In this document: piece by piece, positions 24,806 to 32,436 of the stretch
How the letters are laid out: every line of letters starts with the position of its first letter
Numbering within the stretch: position 1 is the first letter of the stretch
Assembly: GCA_964517315.1 (NCBI GenBank)
Contig: CAZFCJ010000003.1
Coordinates: forward strand, 4,837-68,836
Direction: 5' to 3'
DNA length: 64,000 nucleotides
From: DASWJQ01 sp964517315
GTDB lineage: Bacteria > Chloroflexota > Anaerolineae > Anaerolineales > E44-bin32
Made by a program: the position numbers and the translations under genes
The notes under the pieces: model-generated
The model's database searches: none
Seen by the model: only the letters and a program-made list of their open reading frames with translations
Told to the model about the DNA's origin: nothing

Positions 24806-25423
24806 ATGAAAGTATTGTTGCTCAAAGATGTCTACAAGCTCGGCCGTGCCGGCGAGGTCAAGAACGTCGCAGACGGCTACGGCCGCAATTACCTTGTGCC
24901 GCAGGGGCTGGCCGTGCTGGCCACGGAGGGCGCCCTGCGCCAGGCCGAGAAGATCCGCGAGGTCGCTGAGGATGAGCGGCAACGACTGAATCAGGAGCTC
25001 AGTGAAGTCGCCGAGACGCTGGAGGATCTGACTCTTTCCTTTGCCATGAAGGCGGGCGAGACCGACAAACTGTACGGCTCGGTGACCACGATGATGATCG
25101 CCGACGCGATCAAAGACGAGACGGGCATCGAGGTCGACAAACGCGACGTGGACAGCGAGCCGATCAAAGCGCTCGGCGTGCACAGCGCGGCGGTCAGATT
25201 GACGATCGATTTGGTGCCCGAGATCACGATCCTGGTCCACCGGGAGGGCGAACCCCCTGCAACGGCTTTCGAGATCGCGGCGGAGGAAACGGCCGAGGAA
25301 ATCACCGAGTCGTTCGCAGAGCTGAAAGAGGAGCTGGAAGAAGAAGCCGTCGCACCGGACGCGCAGCTTGAGGAAGGGGAGCCGGAGGAGCTCGAGCCCG
25401 AAGAGCTCGAAGAAGGGGCCTAG
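24806..25423 (+). CDS. rplI: 50S ribosomal protein L9 with acidic C-terminal extension
   Basis: The first 148 residues are a standard L9: MKVLLLKDVYKLGRAGEVKNVADGYGRNYL for the rRNA-binding N-domain, a long connecting helix, and a C-domain with KLYGSVTTMMIADAI. After residue 148 comes a roughly 57-residue Glu/Pro-rich acidic tail (repeated EELEPEELE-type units) not found in ordinary L9. ATG 24806 gives the usual MKVLL start; GTG 24797, only 3 nt from the Shine-Dalgarno, would add three residues. The gene is alone here, without rpsF, ssb or rpsR. Confidence 0.94.
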   Translation: MKVLLLKDVYKLGRAGEVKNVADGYGRNYLVPQGLAVLATEGALRQAEKIREVAEDERQRLNQELSEVAETLEDLTLSFAMKAGETDKLYGSVTTMMIADAIKDETGIEVDKRDVDSEPIKALGVHSAAVRLTIDLVPEITILVHREGEPPATAFEIAAEETAEEITESFAELKEELEEEAVAPDAQLEEGEPEELEPEELEEGA

Positions 25424-25457
25424 CGCGGCACCGCGGAGGTGAGGCCTCCGCCTTTCG

Positions 25458-26399
25458 ATGGAAGACATCGGCCGTCTGCTGCGTGAAAGCCGTGAAAAGC
25501 TCGGCCTGACCCTCGAAGAGGTCGAGAGAACCACCCGCATCCGCAAACGACATCTCGAGGCACTGGAAAACGGCGAGATAGGTGAGCTTCCGTCGCCGGT
25601 CCAGGCGCGCGGCTTTTTACGCAATTACGCTGACTTCCTGGGCTTGGACGCCGAAGCGGTATTGCTGCAGTTCGCGGAGGACCTGCAGGCCGGCAGCCGG
25701 CGGCGGGCCAAAGGATCCGGCGAGCAAGCCCGAACTCGCAGCGAACCGGTGCGCGTGCGGTCCCGCCGATTTCCGTGGCTCACCAGCGATCTTTTCGTAG
25801 CCATGGCCATCGTCATCGCCGTGTTTGGCGTTTTGATTTGGGGTGGAAGTCGGGTGCTGGCGGCCATGCGCGAAGAGCGTGAAGTCGGCGGCCAACCCGC
25901 CGCGGTAACGCTTTCCACTCCCTCGCCGATACCGACCGGAACTCCAGTGCCCCAAGTGGAATCCTCCGATGGGGATCCGCCGCCGGCGGCCACGGTGCAG
26001 GAAACTGGGGAGGGCACCTTACCTCCCGATCTGCTCGGCGAAGATTTTCCGGAGGATGTGATCAGCCTCCGGATTCTGGTCGAGAAGCGTGCTTTTGTGG
26101 AAGTCACCGTGGACGGAGATGTACAGTTTTCGGGGCGGGTGGCTCCGGGGGAGATTCTTGAGTACCAGGGAGAGGAGCTGATCCGGCTGGTGACCGGCAA
26201 CGCGCGCGGACTGCGAATTGTCCTCAACGGTGAGGATCAAGGAGTGCTGGGCGAGGTGGGCGAGATCACGACGAGGTTGTGGACATTGGAAGGCGAGATT
26301 ACACCAACGCCGACCGTGACCACGCCCCCGACGGCCACGCCCACGCCAACTCGCACTCCGACGCCGAGCCTCACGAGTTCGCCCGCGCCGACTCCTTAG
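25458..26399 (+). CDS. rodZ: RodZ-like protein: HTH, one TM segment, DUF4115 domain, TP-rich tail
   Basis: 313 residues. An N-terminal XRE-type helix-turn-helix (1-75: LLRESREKLGLTLEEVERTTRI, then LPSPVQARGFLRNYADFLGLD) matches RodZ/HTH_25 cytoplasmic domains. A TM segment lies near 114-135. After a Pro/Thr linker comes a beta-rich DUF4115 domain (about 195-280: LRILVEKRAFVEVTVDGDVQFSGRV). The C-terminus is a repeated Thr-Pro tail, common in extracellular linkers of Chloroflexota. RodZ couples MreB to cell-wall synthesis; no mreB is present here. Its stop overlaps the convergent YkvA-like gene by 4 nt. Confidence 0.85.
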   Translation: MEDIGRLLRESREKLGLTLEEVERTTRIRKRHLEALENGEIGELPSPVQARGFLRNYADFLGLDAEAVLLQFAEDLQAGSRRRAKGSGEQARTRSEPVRVRSRRFPWLTSDLFVAMAIVIAVFGVLIWGGSRVLAAMREEREVGGQPAAVTLSTPSPIPTGTPVPQVESSDGDPPPAATVQETGEGTLPPDLLGEDFPEDVISLRILVEKRAFVEVTVDGDVQFSGRVAPGEILEYQGEELIRLVTGNARGLRIVLNGEDQGVLGEVGEITTRLWTLEGEITPTPTVTTPPTATPTPTRTPTPSLTSSPAPTP

Positions 26400-26731
26400 T
26401 CGATATCCTGATCCGGTTCATCCGGCGGCCGCTCGCGCCATTCACCTTCCACGACGGATTCCAGCTCCCGCTGATGTTCAGCGACGACGTCCGGCGGGCA
26501 TAGCTCGACGAACAGGTAGGCGCCCAACCATAGTATCGCCGCGTCGTCCAGCGGTCCGGGGGCGAGATCGGGCACAAGCAGGTACACGAGCGATCCGATC
26601 GGCAGAAGCTTCGGCAGCGGGTGGACGCGACGGTCCTTCAGCAGCCGGAGGATCAAGCGTACGCGCATCCCGATCTGGTCGAACAGCCCACCGTTCGAGG
26701 GCACAATCGGATTGGACGGGTCGTCAGTCAT
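26396..26731 (-). CDS. YkvA/DUF1232-like small protein
   Basis: 111 residues. The central stretch LPIGSLVYLLVPDLAPGPLDDAAILWLGAYLF resembles the DUF1232/YkvA signature (a hydrophobic segment, PxDL.P, then G.lDD) with one or two membrane-associated helices. The family has no established biochemical role. The C-terminus is acidic (PPDEPDQDID). Transcribed convergently with the RodZ-like gene, sharing 4 nt at the ends, and divergent from moaA. Confidence 0.65.
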   Translation of the reverse strand: MTDDPSNPIVPSNGGLFDQIGMRVRLILRLLKDRRVHPLPKLLPIGSLVYLLVPDLAPGPLDDAAILWLGAYLFVELCPPDVVAEHQRELESVVEGEWRERPPDEPDQDID

Positions 26732-26814
26732 GTTGGCTCCTTGGGTGCAGCCGGATTATACCGAGTCAAGTACGACGAATTTAACAAAAGAAGCCGGTGG
26801 AAATGGGGGGGTTG

Positions 26815-26823
26815 TGCTAGAAT
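26815..26823 (+). promoter_or_regulatory. Extended -10 promoter for moaA
   Basis: TGCTAGAAT matches the extended -10 form; no good -35 is visible. Transcription would begin near 26830, about 57 nt before the moaA ATG. Confidence 0.5.
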
Positions 26824-26886
26824 TGCGCCAGACGGAAGACGCCCTGTTGGCCCCGGCTGGCAGGGCTGAACAATGTCCCGGGTGTG

Positions 26887-27921
26887 ATGGTTTCCCAAAT
26901 TCATCCTGAGAAGGTAACGGTTCGAGATAAGCTCAATCGGCCCCTGCGCGATCTGCGCATCTCCGTGACGGATCGCTGTAATTTCCGCTGCGTTTACTGC
27001 ATGCCGAAAGAAGTGTTCGGTCCCGGCTACCAGTTTCTGGGCCAGGACGAACTCCTGAGTTTCGATGAGATCGAGCGCTTGACCGGTCTGTTCGCCCAAC
27101 GGGGGGTCAGGAAAGTTCGCGTGACGGGCGGCGAGCCGCTGCTGCGGGTGGGGATTGAAAGGCTGGTGGAGCGGCTGGCCGGGATCCGGGGGATCGAGGA
27201 CCTGACCATGACGACGAACGGATCCTTGTTGGCCAGGAAAGCCCAAGATTTGGCCAGCGCGGGGTTGAACCGGATTACGGTCAGTATGGACGCGCTGCAT
27301 GACGACGTGTTCGAGGCGATGAATGAGGTCGACTTTCCGGTCGCCCCGGTGCTGGAGGGAATTGAAGCGGCCGCACAGGCCGGGCTGCGACCCGTCAAGG
27401 TGAACATGGTGGTAAAGCGCGGCGTGAACGACCGTGAGATCCTGCCCATGGTGCGGCACTTCCGCGGGACGGGCCATATCCTGCGCCTGATCGAGTATAT
27501 GGACGTGGGAACGACCAACGGTTGGCGCATGCAGGACGTCGTACCGGCGGCCGAAATGCGCGACCGGATCGACGCCGCGTATCCGATTGAACCCCTCAAG
27601 GACAGCTACTATGGGGAGGTCGCCAACCGCTACCGCTTCCGCGATGGAGGAGGGGAGATCGGCATCATCGCCTCGGTCACCCAGCCGTTCTGCGGCGACT
27701 GCACGCGGCTGAGACTATCGGCGGATGGCCGGGCCTACACTTGCCTTTTCGCGGTGGAGGGCCACGATTTGCGCTCACCCCTGCGGAATGGCGCGAACGA
27801 CGATGAACTCATGTCACGAATCCATCAGCTTTGGCAGCGACGGACGGACCGTTACTCGGAGGAACGCTCAGAGGAGACCATCGATCAGCCCAAGGTAGAG
27901 ATGCACTTCATCGGCGGCTGA
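26887..27921 (+). CDS. moaA: GTP 3',8-cyclase (molybdenum cofactor biosynthesis)
   Basis: Radical SAM enzyme of 344 residues that with MoaC converts GTP to cyclic pyranopterin monophosphate. The N-terminal cluster motif CNFRCVYC gives C31, C35 and C38. The C-terminal second-cluster motif CGDCTRLRLSADGRAYTCLF is intact, and VRVTGGEPLLR is the SAM-binding GGE. The protein ends in FIGG; the C-terminal GG is needed for activity in MoaA. GTG 26884 immediately precedes the chosen ATG. MoaC and the other moa/moe genes are not in the window; the next gene is an unrelated HAD hydrolase. Confidence 0.95.
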   Translation: MVSQIHPEKVTVRDKLNRPLRDLRISVTDRCNFRCVYCMPKEVFGPGYQFLGQDELLSFDEIERLTGLFAQRGVRKVRVTGGEPLLRVGIERLVERLAGIRGIEDLTMTTNGSLLARKAQDLASAGLNRITVSMDALHDDVFEAMNEVDFPVAPVLEGIEAAAQAGLRPVKVNMVVKRGVNDREILPMVRHFRGTGHILRLIEYMDVGTTNGWRMQDVVPAAEMRDRIDAAYPIEPLKDSYYGEVANRYRFRDGGGEIGIIASVTQPFCGDCTRLRLSADGRAYTCLFAVEGHDLRSPLRNGANDDELMSRIHQLWQRRTDRYSEERSEETIDQPKVEMHFIGG

Positions 27922-27939
27922 TCCCACCCCGGAATTTCC

Positions 27940-28707
27940 ATGGCACCGACCGATAAGCCGTCTGAATCGACTGTTTCACAGTGGGCCATCACCGACGGGC
28001 GTCCTGTGGAGGCGGTGATTTTCGATTTGGATGGGACCCTGCGGCACAGCGAGCCGCGGAGTATGGATCTGTTCCACGACCTGGCGCAGCGACATGGGCT
28101 GAGCTTGGACGAACAGATCCGGCGAATGGCGGTACGTTGGAACCACGCTTACTGGGCGGATTCCGAAGAGCGGGAGGCCGACGCTGAGGCCGCTGAGGAC
28201 CGGGAAGCGTTTTGGTTGAACTACGCCCGGCGCCACTTGATTGCCTTGGGAGCGCGGCGCGCTCAGGCCGAAAAGTTGGCGCCGAAACTGCATCGCCTCA
28301 TGGTCGAAAATTACGACCCGGTCGATGTTGTGCCGCAGGATGTGGTCCCGACGCTCAAAGCGCTCAGCGCGCAGGGCTACCGGCTGGCGCTGGTTTCGAA
28401 TCGCAGCGATCCACTGGAGGAGACGGTGACCGAGCTGTCATTGGACGGCCGCTTCGAGCTCACGCTGGCAGCGGGAGAGGTCGGCTGGTGGAAACCGGAT
28501 CCCCGGCTGCTGCAGCACGCGGCCGAGGAGATCGGTGTGGAGCCTGGCTGCGCGGTCTACGTCGGCGACAACCCGTACGCCGATGTGCGCGGGGCGCGCA
28601 ACGCCGGCATGCATCCAGTGCTGGTCGATCCTGAGCGCTTGTTCCCCGAAATCCAGTGTCATAAGATCGAAACCATCGGTGAGCTGCCGACGCTTCTGGG
28701 GATCTGA
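27940..28707 (+). CDS. HAD superfamily hydrolase
   Basis: Phosphatase-like protein of 255 residues. The nucleophile motif is VIFDLDGTLRHSE (near 28-40), motif II Ser is in LALVSNRSDPLEETV, motif III Lys is in WWKPDPRLLQ and the acidic motif IV is VYVGDNPYADVRGARNAGM. A helical cap lies between motifs I and II, as in subfamily IA phosphoglycolate/beta-phosphoglucomutase-type enzymes. The substrate cannot be read. It starts 18 nt after moaA and is probably co-transcribed with it. Confidence 0.88.
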   Translation: MAPTDKPSESTVSQWAITDGRPVEAVIFDLDGTLRHSEPRSMDLFHDLAQRHGLSLDEQIRRMAVRWNHAYWADSEEREADAEAAEDREAFWLNYARRHLIALGARRAQAEKLAPKLHRLMVENYDPVDVVPQDVVPTLKALSAQGYRLALVSNRSDPLEETVTELSLDGRFELTLAAGEVGWWKPDPRLLQHAAEEIGVEPGCAVYVGDNPYADVRGARNAGMHPVLVDPERLFPEIQCHKIETIGELPTLLGI

Positions 28708-28885
28708 CGCCGACCATAACCTGTGTCGGCTGACGGCCGAACACTGCGGAGATCGTTGGGCGTGTCCCGGCTGCACTCCTTCGTCGGACGCCGTCGCATG
28801 GGCAGCGGCGCGCTGCAGGCGGGCCGGACGTTTTCCGCAGGCGAGGCGGAAGAGCTTCCGTCAGGGGATCGTAGGCTGTTCGTTA

Positions 28886-28914
28886 TTGACGGATGCAGGG
28901 CCCGAGCCTATACT
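28886..28914 (+). promoter_or_regulatory. Strong sigma-70 promoter
   Basis: TTGACG (28886-28891), a 17-bp spacer and TATACT (28909-28914): close to consensus with optimal spacing. Transcription would begin near 28921. Confidence 0.75.
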
Positions 28915-28920
28915 TAATCA

Positions 28921-29022
28921 ACGCTCAAACGGGAGGCCAATCTGACGTGAGGGTTCCCAGCATTCAAACTGAGGTTCGCCGAACCAAGGCACCGGGCTGA
29001 ATTCGCCCGCGTGCCTTTTTGT
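28921..29022 (+). ncRNA. Candidate short RNA or attenuator leader (about 100 nt)
   Basis: From the predicted start to the terminator the transcript is about 100 nt. It contains a small hairpin GGTTC-GCC-GAACC (28973-28985) and then the terminator hairpin. It lies upstream of the SWIM-protein gene, whose Shine-Dalgarno (AAGGAGA at 29034-29040) is just after the terminator. It is therefore either a small RNA or a leader controlling read-through. No known riboswitch class was recognised. Confidence 0.4.
28986..29020 (+). terminator. Rho-independent terminator upstream of a small gene
   Basis: AAGGCAC-CGGGC, loop TGAATTC, then GCCCG-C-GTGCCTT followed by TTT. The stem is 12 bp with one bulged C. 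Its position 25 nt before the SWIM-protein ATG is typical of attenuators as well as of plain terminators. Confidence 0.7.
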
Positions 29023-29044
29023 TTCGGCGCTGAAAGGAGAGCGA

Positions 29045-29290
29045 ATGGACTACGGGATGATCGGGAAGATCGAGAAGGCAAAGCGCTACGCCGAGGAGCG
29101 GGACCGAATTCGATTTGAGTCTTTCCGGGCCAAATTCGACGGTGAGAACAACCCTCACACCGTTGAATTTGCGGACGGCGAATGGTCCTGCGATTGCGAT
29201 TTCTTCCTCACGCGAGGTGTGTGCAGTCACACCATGGCGCTTGAACGCGTGCTCGAATCCATGATCCCGGTTCCGGCGGAGACCGCTTAG
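29045..29290 (+). CDS. Small SWIM-type zinc-finger protein
   Basis: 81 residues. The motif CDCDFFLTRGVCSH fits the SWIM pattern CxC...CxH (Cys-x-Cys near 49-51, Cys-x-His near 61-63). SWIM domains bind DNA or proteins and usually sit inside larger helicases or transposases; here the domain is almost the whole protein, after a charged helical N-terminus. AAGGAGA lies 5 nt before ATG. Its expression appears to depend on reading through the terminator at 28986-29020. Role unknown. Confidence 0.75.
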   Translation: MDYGMIGKIEKAKRYAEERDRIRFESFRAKFDGENNPHTVEFADGEWSCDCDFFLTRGVCSHTMALERVLESMIPVPAETA

Positions 29291-29347
29291 GCGAAGGTGG
29301 AAAACATCTGATGTAACCCTCTCCGCTCTTGATCGGGCCACCGTAGT

Positions 29348-29373
29348 GAGCGCCGCCCCTTGAGGCGGCGCTC
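29348..29373 (+). terminator. Hairpin terminator after the SWIM-protein gene
   Basis: GAGCGCCGCC, loop CCTTGA, GGCGGCGCTC: a perfect 10-bp stem about 58 nt after the stop codon, followed by a modestly T-rich GATGTTCGTT. Confidence 0.55.
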
Positions 29374-29414
29374 GATGTTCGTTGGTCAGCAATTGCGGTT
29401 GCAACAGTTCAGCG

Positions 29415-29423
29415 TGGTAGAAT
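29415..29423 (+). promoter_or_regulatory. Extended -10 promoter for the flippase-like gene
   Basis: TGGTAGAAT is an extended -10 element; a weak TTGCGG lies 19 bp upstream (29393-29398). Transcription would begin near 29430. Confidence 0.5.
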
Positions 29424-29476
29424 GTCCGGCGCGGCGGGGTGAGGAGAGCCCCGCTTTCTTGCTGTATGGAGGTTCT

Positions 29477-30493
29477 TTGAAGCGCTGGCAGTTTTGGCTC
29501 GGCATCTTGATCAGCGCCGCGTTTCTCTGGCTCGCGCTGCGAGGATTGCAGCTTGACGAGGTGTGGGAGGCGCTGCAGGGGGCCAACTACATCTGGCTGA
29601 TCCCCGGCGTGGGGGCCTACATGTTGGCCGTCGTGGCCCGTGCCTGGCGCTGGCACTACCTGCTGAGGCCGCTCAAAAGCGTGCCCACCCGCTCGATGTT
29701 TCCGATCGTCGCCATTGGTTATATGGGCAACAATGTCTACCCGGCCCGCGCCGGCGAGCTTCTGCGCGCGTACGTCCTGCGCAGGCGTGAAAGCGTCCCC
29801 GTCTCGGCCTCGCTGGCGACGATCATCGTCGAGCGCGCGTTCGACGGCATGGTGATGCTGGGCTTCGTGTTCCTCAACCTGCCGGAGCTGGCCGAAGTCA
29901 CCGCCGACTCGCGCTTCGCCGGCAGCATTCAGACGTTGGCCCTGTGGGGCGTGGGCGCCTTTTCGACGTTCGTCGTGTTGTTCTTGCTGATGGCGGTGTT
30001 CCCCGAGCCCACGCTTCGAATCACCGCCTGGTTGCTGGAGCGGCTGACCCCGGCCAGCATTCGCGAACGGGCTCTGCCCCTGGCCGAGCGTTTCGTCGGC
30101 GGCCTAGAATCACTGCGCTCTCCGGCCGATGTGGGGATGGTGCTGGTCACCTCTATCGTCATTTGGCTGCTGGAGACCGGGAAATATTGGTTCGTCATGC
30201 ACGCCTTCCCCTTCACGGTCAGTTTCTTCGCGCTGATGCTGATGAACGGCGTGGTCAACCTGGCCACGACGATCCCCTCCGCACCCGGTTATGTGGGCAC
30301 GTTCGACGCGCCGGGCATCGCCGTTCTCGAAGCGTACGGGGTTCCAGGTGGCCTCGCCGCTGGCTACACGCTCGTGCTGCACGCTGCGCTGTGGCTGCCC
30401 ATCACGCTGCTGGGCGCCTACTTCATGGCCCGCGAGAGCTTGAGCTGGAGGCGGGTGCAGGCTGAGATGGCTCAGGAGAGCGTCACCACGTGA
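29477..30493 (+). CDS. Flippase-like / lysylphosphatidylglycerol synthase TM-domain protein
   Basis: Integral membrane protein of 338 residues with about eight TM segments. Family signatures include the N-terminal LKRWQFWLGILISAAFLWLAL, YMGNNVYPARAGELLRAYVL (the conserved RxGE..R segment) and PSAPGYVGTFDAPGIAVLEAYG. The family (UPF0104, glycosyltransferase-2-associated flippase-like) has the membrane domain of MprF without the synthetase. Start TTG 29477 is chosen because TGGAGG precedes it by 5 nt; upstream in-frame starts cross the promoter. It overlaps the next gene as GTGA, tying it to an FAD enzyme. Confidence 0.82.
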   Translation: MKRWQFWLGILISAAFLWLALRGLQLDEVWEALQGANYIWLIPGVGAYMLAVVARAWRWHYLLRPLKSVPTRSMFPIVAIGYMGNNVYPARAGELLRAYVLRRRESVPVSASLATIIVERAFDGMVMLGFVFLNLPELAEVTADSRFAGSIQTLALWGVGAFSTFVVLFLLMAVFPEPTLRITAWLLERLTPASIRERALPLAERFVGGLESLRSPADVGMVLVTSIVIWLLETGKYWFVMHAFPFTVSFFALMLMNGVVNLATTIPSAPGYVGTFDAPGIAVLEAYGVPGGLAAGYTLVLHAALWLPITLLGAYFMARESLSWRRVQAEMAQESVTT

Positions 30494-31782
30494 AGGTGGT
30501 CGTGGTGGGCGCGGGAGTGGGGGGTCTGGCCGCCGCTTACGACCTGGCGGGGGCGGGGCACGAAGTGGTGATCTGCGAAGCGTCCGACCACGTCGGTGGA
30601 TTGGCCTCGGGCTTCAAGCTGCCCCGTTGGGACTGGTCGCTGGAGCGATACTATCATCACTGGTTCGCCTCCGACGACCACATACTCGGCTTGATCGAAG
30701 AGCTCGGCTGGAGCGACCGGCTTCTCCTCCCGCGACCGGTGACCGCCGTCTACCACAATGGTGATTTCTACGCCCTGGATTCGCCCCTCAACGTCCTCCG
30801 CTTTCCGGGCTTCAACCCGCTGGATGTGGTCCGCTTCGGTCTGGTGACGGCGTTCCTCAAGTTCACGCCCTGGTGGAGACCGCTGGAGAGCCACACTGCC
30901 GACGCATGGATGCGGCGGTATTACGGAGAGAAGATCTACCGCACGCTGTGGAAGCCGTTGCTGGAAGGGAAGTTTGGCCCCTACTATGGTGAGGTCACAA
31001 TGGCCTGGTTCTGGGCCCGGGTCAAGGCCCGGACGACCCGCTTGGGCACGTTCGAGGGCGGATTCCAGGCGTTCGTCGAGGAGTTCGCCGAGGTGGTCAA
31101 GACGCGAGGCGCCCAGCTGCGGTTGCGCTCGCCTGTGGAGTCGATCCGGTCACGTGACGACGACCGCCTGGAGGTGCAATACGACTCGGGGACGATCGAG
31201 GCCGATCACGTGCTCGTCACAACCTCGCCAGCGCTGCTGGCCAAAATGGCGCCGGAGCTCCCCGCCAGTTATCTGGACAAGCTGCTGTCGCTCAAGTCGA
31301 TGGGCGCCGTGGTCCTGACTCTCGCGCTGCGCGAGCGCCTCTCCAAGAAGGGGATCTACTGGCACAACCTGCCCAAGGAGGCCGGCTTCCCCTTTTTGGC
31401 GCTGGTTGAACACACGAATTTCCTGTCTCCCGCGTGCTTTGGCGGCGACCATATCGTTTACTGCGGCGACTACTTGGTTCCTGAGCATGAGTACTTTCGG
31501 ATGTCGCAGGAAGAGCTGCTCGATCGCTTCCTGCCCGCGCTCTCCCGCTTCAATCCGGAGTTCGACCGCAGTTGGGTGAAGGATGTCTGGCTTCATCGAA
31601 CGCCGTACGCCCAGCCGGTCCCTCCAGTCAACCATTCGGAGAACATCCCCGCGCTGAACACGCCGATTCCCGGCTTGTGGCTGGCGAGCATGAGCCAGGT
31701 GTATCCATGGGACCGTGGGACGAACTTCGCGGTCGAAATCGGGCGGGAGGCCGCGCAGCGGATCCTGGAGGCTCAGGTCTGA
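30490..31782 (+). CDS. FAD-dependent amine-oxidase-type oxidoreductase
   Basis: 430-residue flavoprotein. The N-terminal FAD fingerprint VVVVGAGVGGLAAAYDLAGAG and the following GGLASGF (the RxGG-like motif) are clear, and the C-terminal FAD segment reads GLWLASMSQVYPWDRGTNFAVEIG. The fold is shared by protoporphyrinogen oxidases, carotenoid desaturases and UDP-galactopyranose mutase; WDWSLERYYHHWF near residue 46 suggests a sugar- or lipid-related enzyme rather than a desaturase. Start GTG overlaps the flippase-like stop. The pair probably handles a lipid-linked substrate (inference). Confidence 0.82.
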   Translation: MKVVVVGAGVGGLAAAYDLAGAGHEVVICEASDHVGGLASGFKLPRWDWSLERYYHHWFASDDHILGLIEELGWSDRLLLPRPVTAVYHNGDFYALDSPLNVLRFPGFNPLDVVRFGLVTAFLKFTPWWRPLESHTADAWMRRYYGEKIYRTLWKPLLEGKFGPYYGEVTMAWFWARVKARTTRLGTFEGGFQAFVEEFAEVVKTRGAQLRLRSPVESIRSRDDDRLEVQYDSGTIEADHVLVTTSPALLAKMAPELPASYLDKLLSLKSMGAVVLTLALRERLSKKGIYWHNLPKEAGFPFLALVEHTNFLSPACFGGDHIVYCGDYLVPEHEYFRMSQEELLDRFLPALSRFNPEFDRSWVKDVWLHRTPYAQPVPPVNHSENIPALNTPIPGLWLASMSQVYPWDRGTNFAVEIGREAAQRILEAQV

Positions 31783-31792
31783 CGGTCGTGAG

Positions 31793-31822
31793 TTGGTCTA
31801 AGATCGTGGGGGGTGTTATTAT
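31793..31822 (+). promoter_or_regulatory. Promoter with extended -10 for the HU-like gene
   Basis: TTGGTC (31793-31798), an 18-bp spacer including TGT, and TATTAT (31817-31822); TG at 31814-31815 makes an extended -10. Leader about 59 nt to the ATG at 31888. Confidence 0.55.
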
Positions 31823-31887
31823 TCTCTCTGCGGGCGCGAGCGCGTCCTGCATGGGGAAAAAAGTTTGAGGTCATCGGAGGAGATGCT

Positions 31888-32313
31888 ATGGCGTGTGTGC
31901 ACAATCTGATCAAAAACTACCGGCCCGAGCTCGAGCTGGAGGAGCCATTGACCGCGGAGGAGCTCGTGGAGCACGTCGCCGAGGAGACCGAGCTCGATTC
32001 GGAGACGGTGCGCAAGGTGTTTGAAGCCCTGCCGGATGCGCTGCACCATTACCTGCTGAGCGCCCGGCCGGTGGAGCTGCCGGGGGTGGGCCGGATCAAG
32101 CCGGCTATGGATCTGAATGGCAAGATCCGTGGTGAGCTGGAGACTCACGAGGCGCTGGTCGAGCGTCTGAGTGAACCTGACGCCTATAGTGCCGGTATTA
32201 ACCGACGAGAGAACATCGGTGCCGATCTCAGCCGACTGGCGCAGATGTGGAATTCAAGTCACCCCGACGACCCGGTGAGGGATGTGGACGCATACGCCGT
32301 CGTGGGTGCGTAG
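31888..32313 (+). CDS. HU/IHF-like DNA-binding protein, atypical
   Basis: 141 residues. The stretch LTAEELVEHVAEETELDSETVRKVFEAL followed by LLSARPVELPGVGRIKP matches the HU fold pattern (two helices, then a strand ending VxLPGxGxF/I). The basic DNA-binding arm is weak and a roughly 60-residue C-terminal part of unknown fold follows, unlike 90-residue HU. GGAGGAG precedes the ATG by about 5 nt. A good promoter and a strong terminator flank it, so it is a single-gene unit, probably an abundant nucleoid-type protein (inference). Confidence 0.65.
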   Translation: MACVHNLIKNYRPELELEEPLTAEELVEHVAEETELDSETVRKVFEALPDALHHYLLSARPVELPGVGRIKPAMDLNGKIRGELETHEALVERLSEPDAYSAGINRRENIGADLSRLAQMWNSSHPDDPVRDVDAYAVVGA

Positions 32314-32343
32314 CGCCGGCGAGTCGGCGGACGTTCCGGGGAT

Positions 32344-32380
32344 CAAGGGGAGGTTGATTGAGGGGCCTCCCCTTGTTTAT
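32344..32380 (+). terminator. Rho-independent terminator
   Basis: CAAGGGGAGG, 12-nt loop, CCTCCCCTTG, then TTTAT. The perfect 10-bp stem lies 30 nt after the HU-like gene. Confidence 0.75.
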
Positions 32381-32436
32381 TGGGGGTGGCCCACAGATCC
32401 CCTCGTGAGTTATCGATGGGAGGGTCTCGAAACATT

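Larger units (their letters stand above)
28708..29044. other. Intergenic stretch holding a promoter-terminator unit
   Basis: About 337 nt between the HAD gene and the SWIM-protein gene. A 64-codon plus-strand frame at 28723-28917 has no recognisable features and overlaps the promoter, so I do not call it. The useful content is the promoter at 28886-28914 and the hairpins at 28973-29022. Confidence 0.6.

Noticed and set aside
28723..28917. 64-codon plus-strand frame
   Set aside because: It covers a near-consensus promoter, has no Shine-Dalgarno at a good distance and no recognisable features. It could be real, but I cannot support it.
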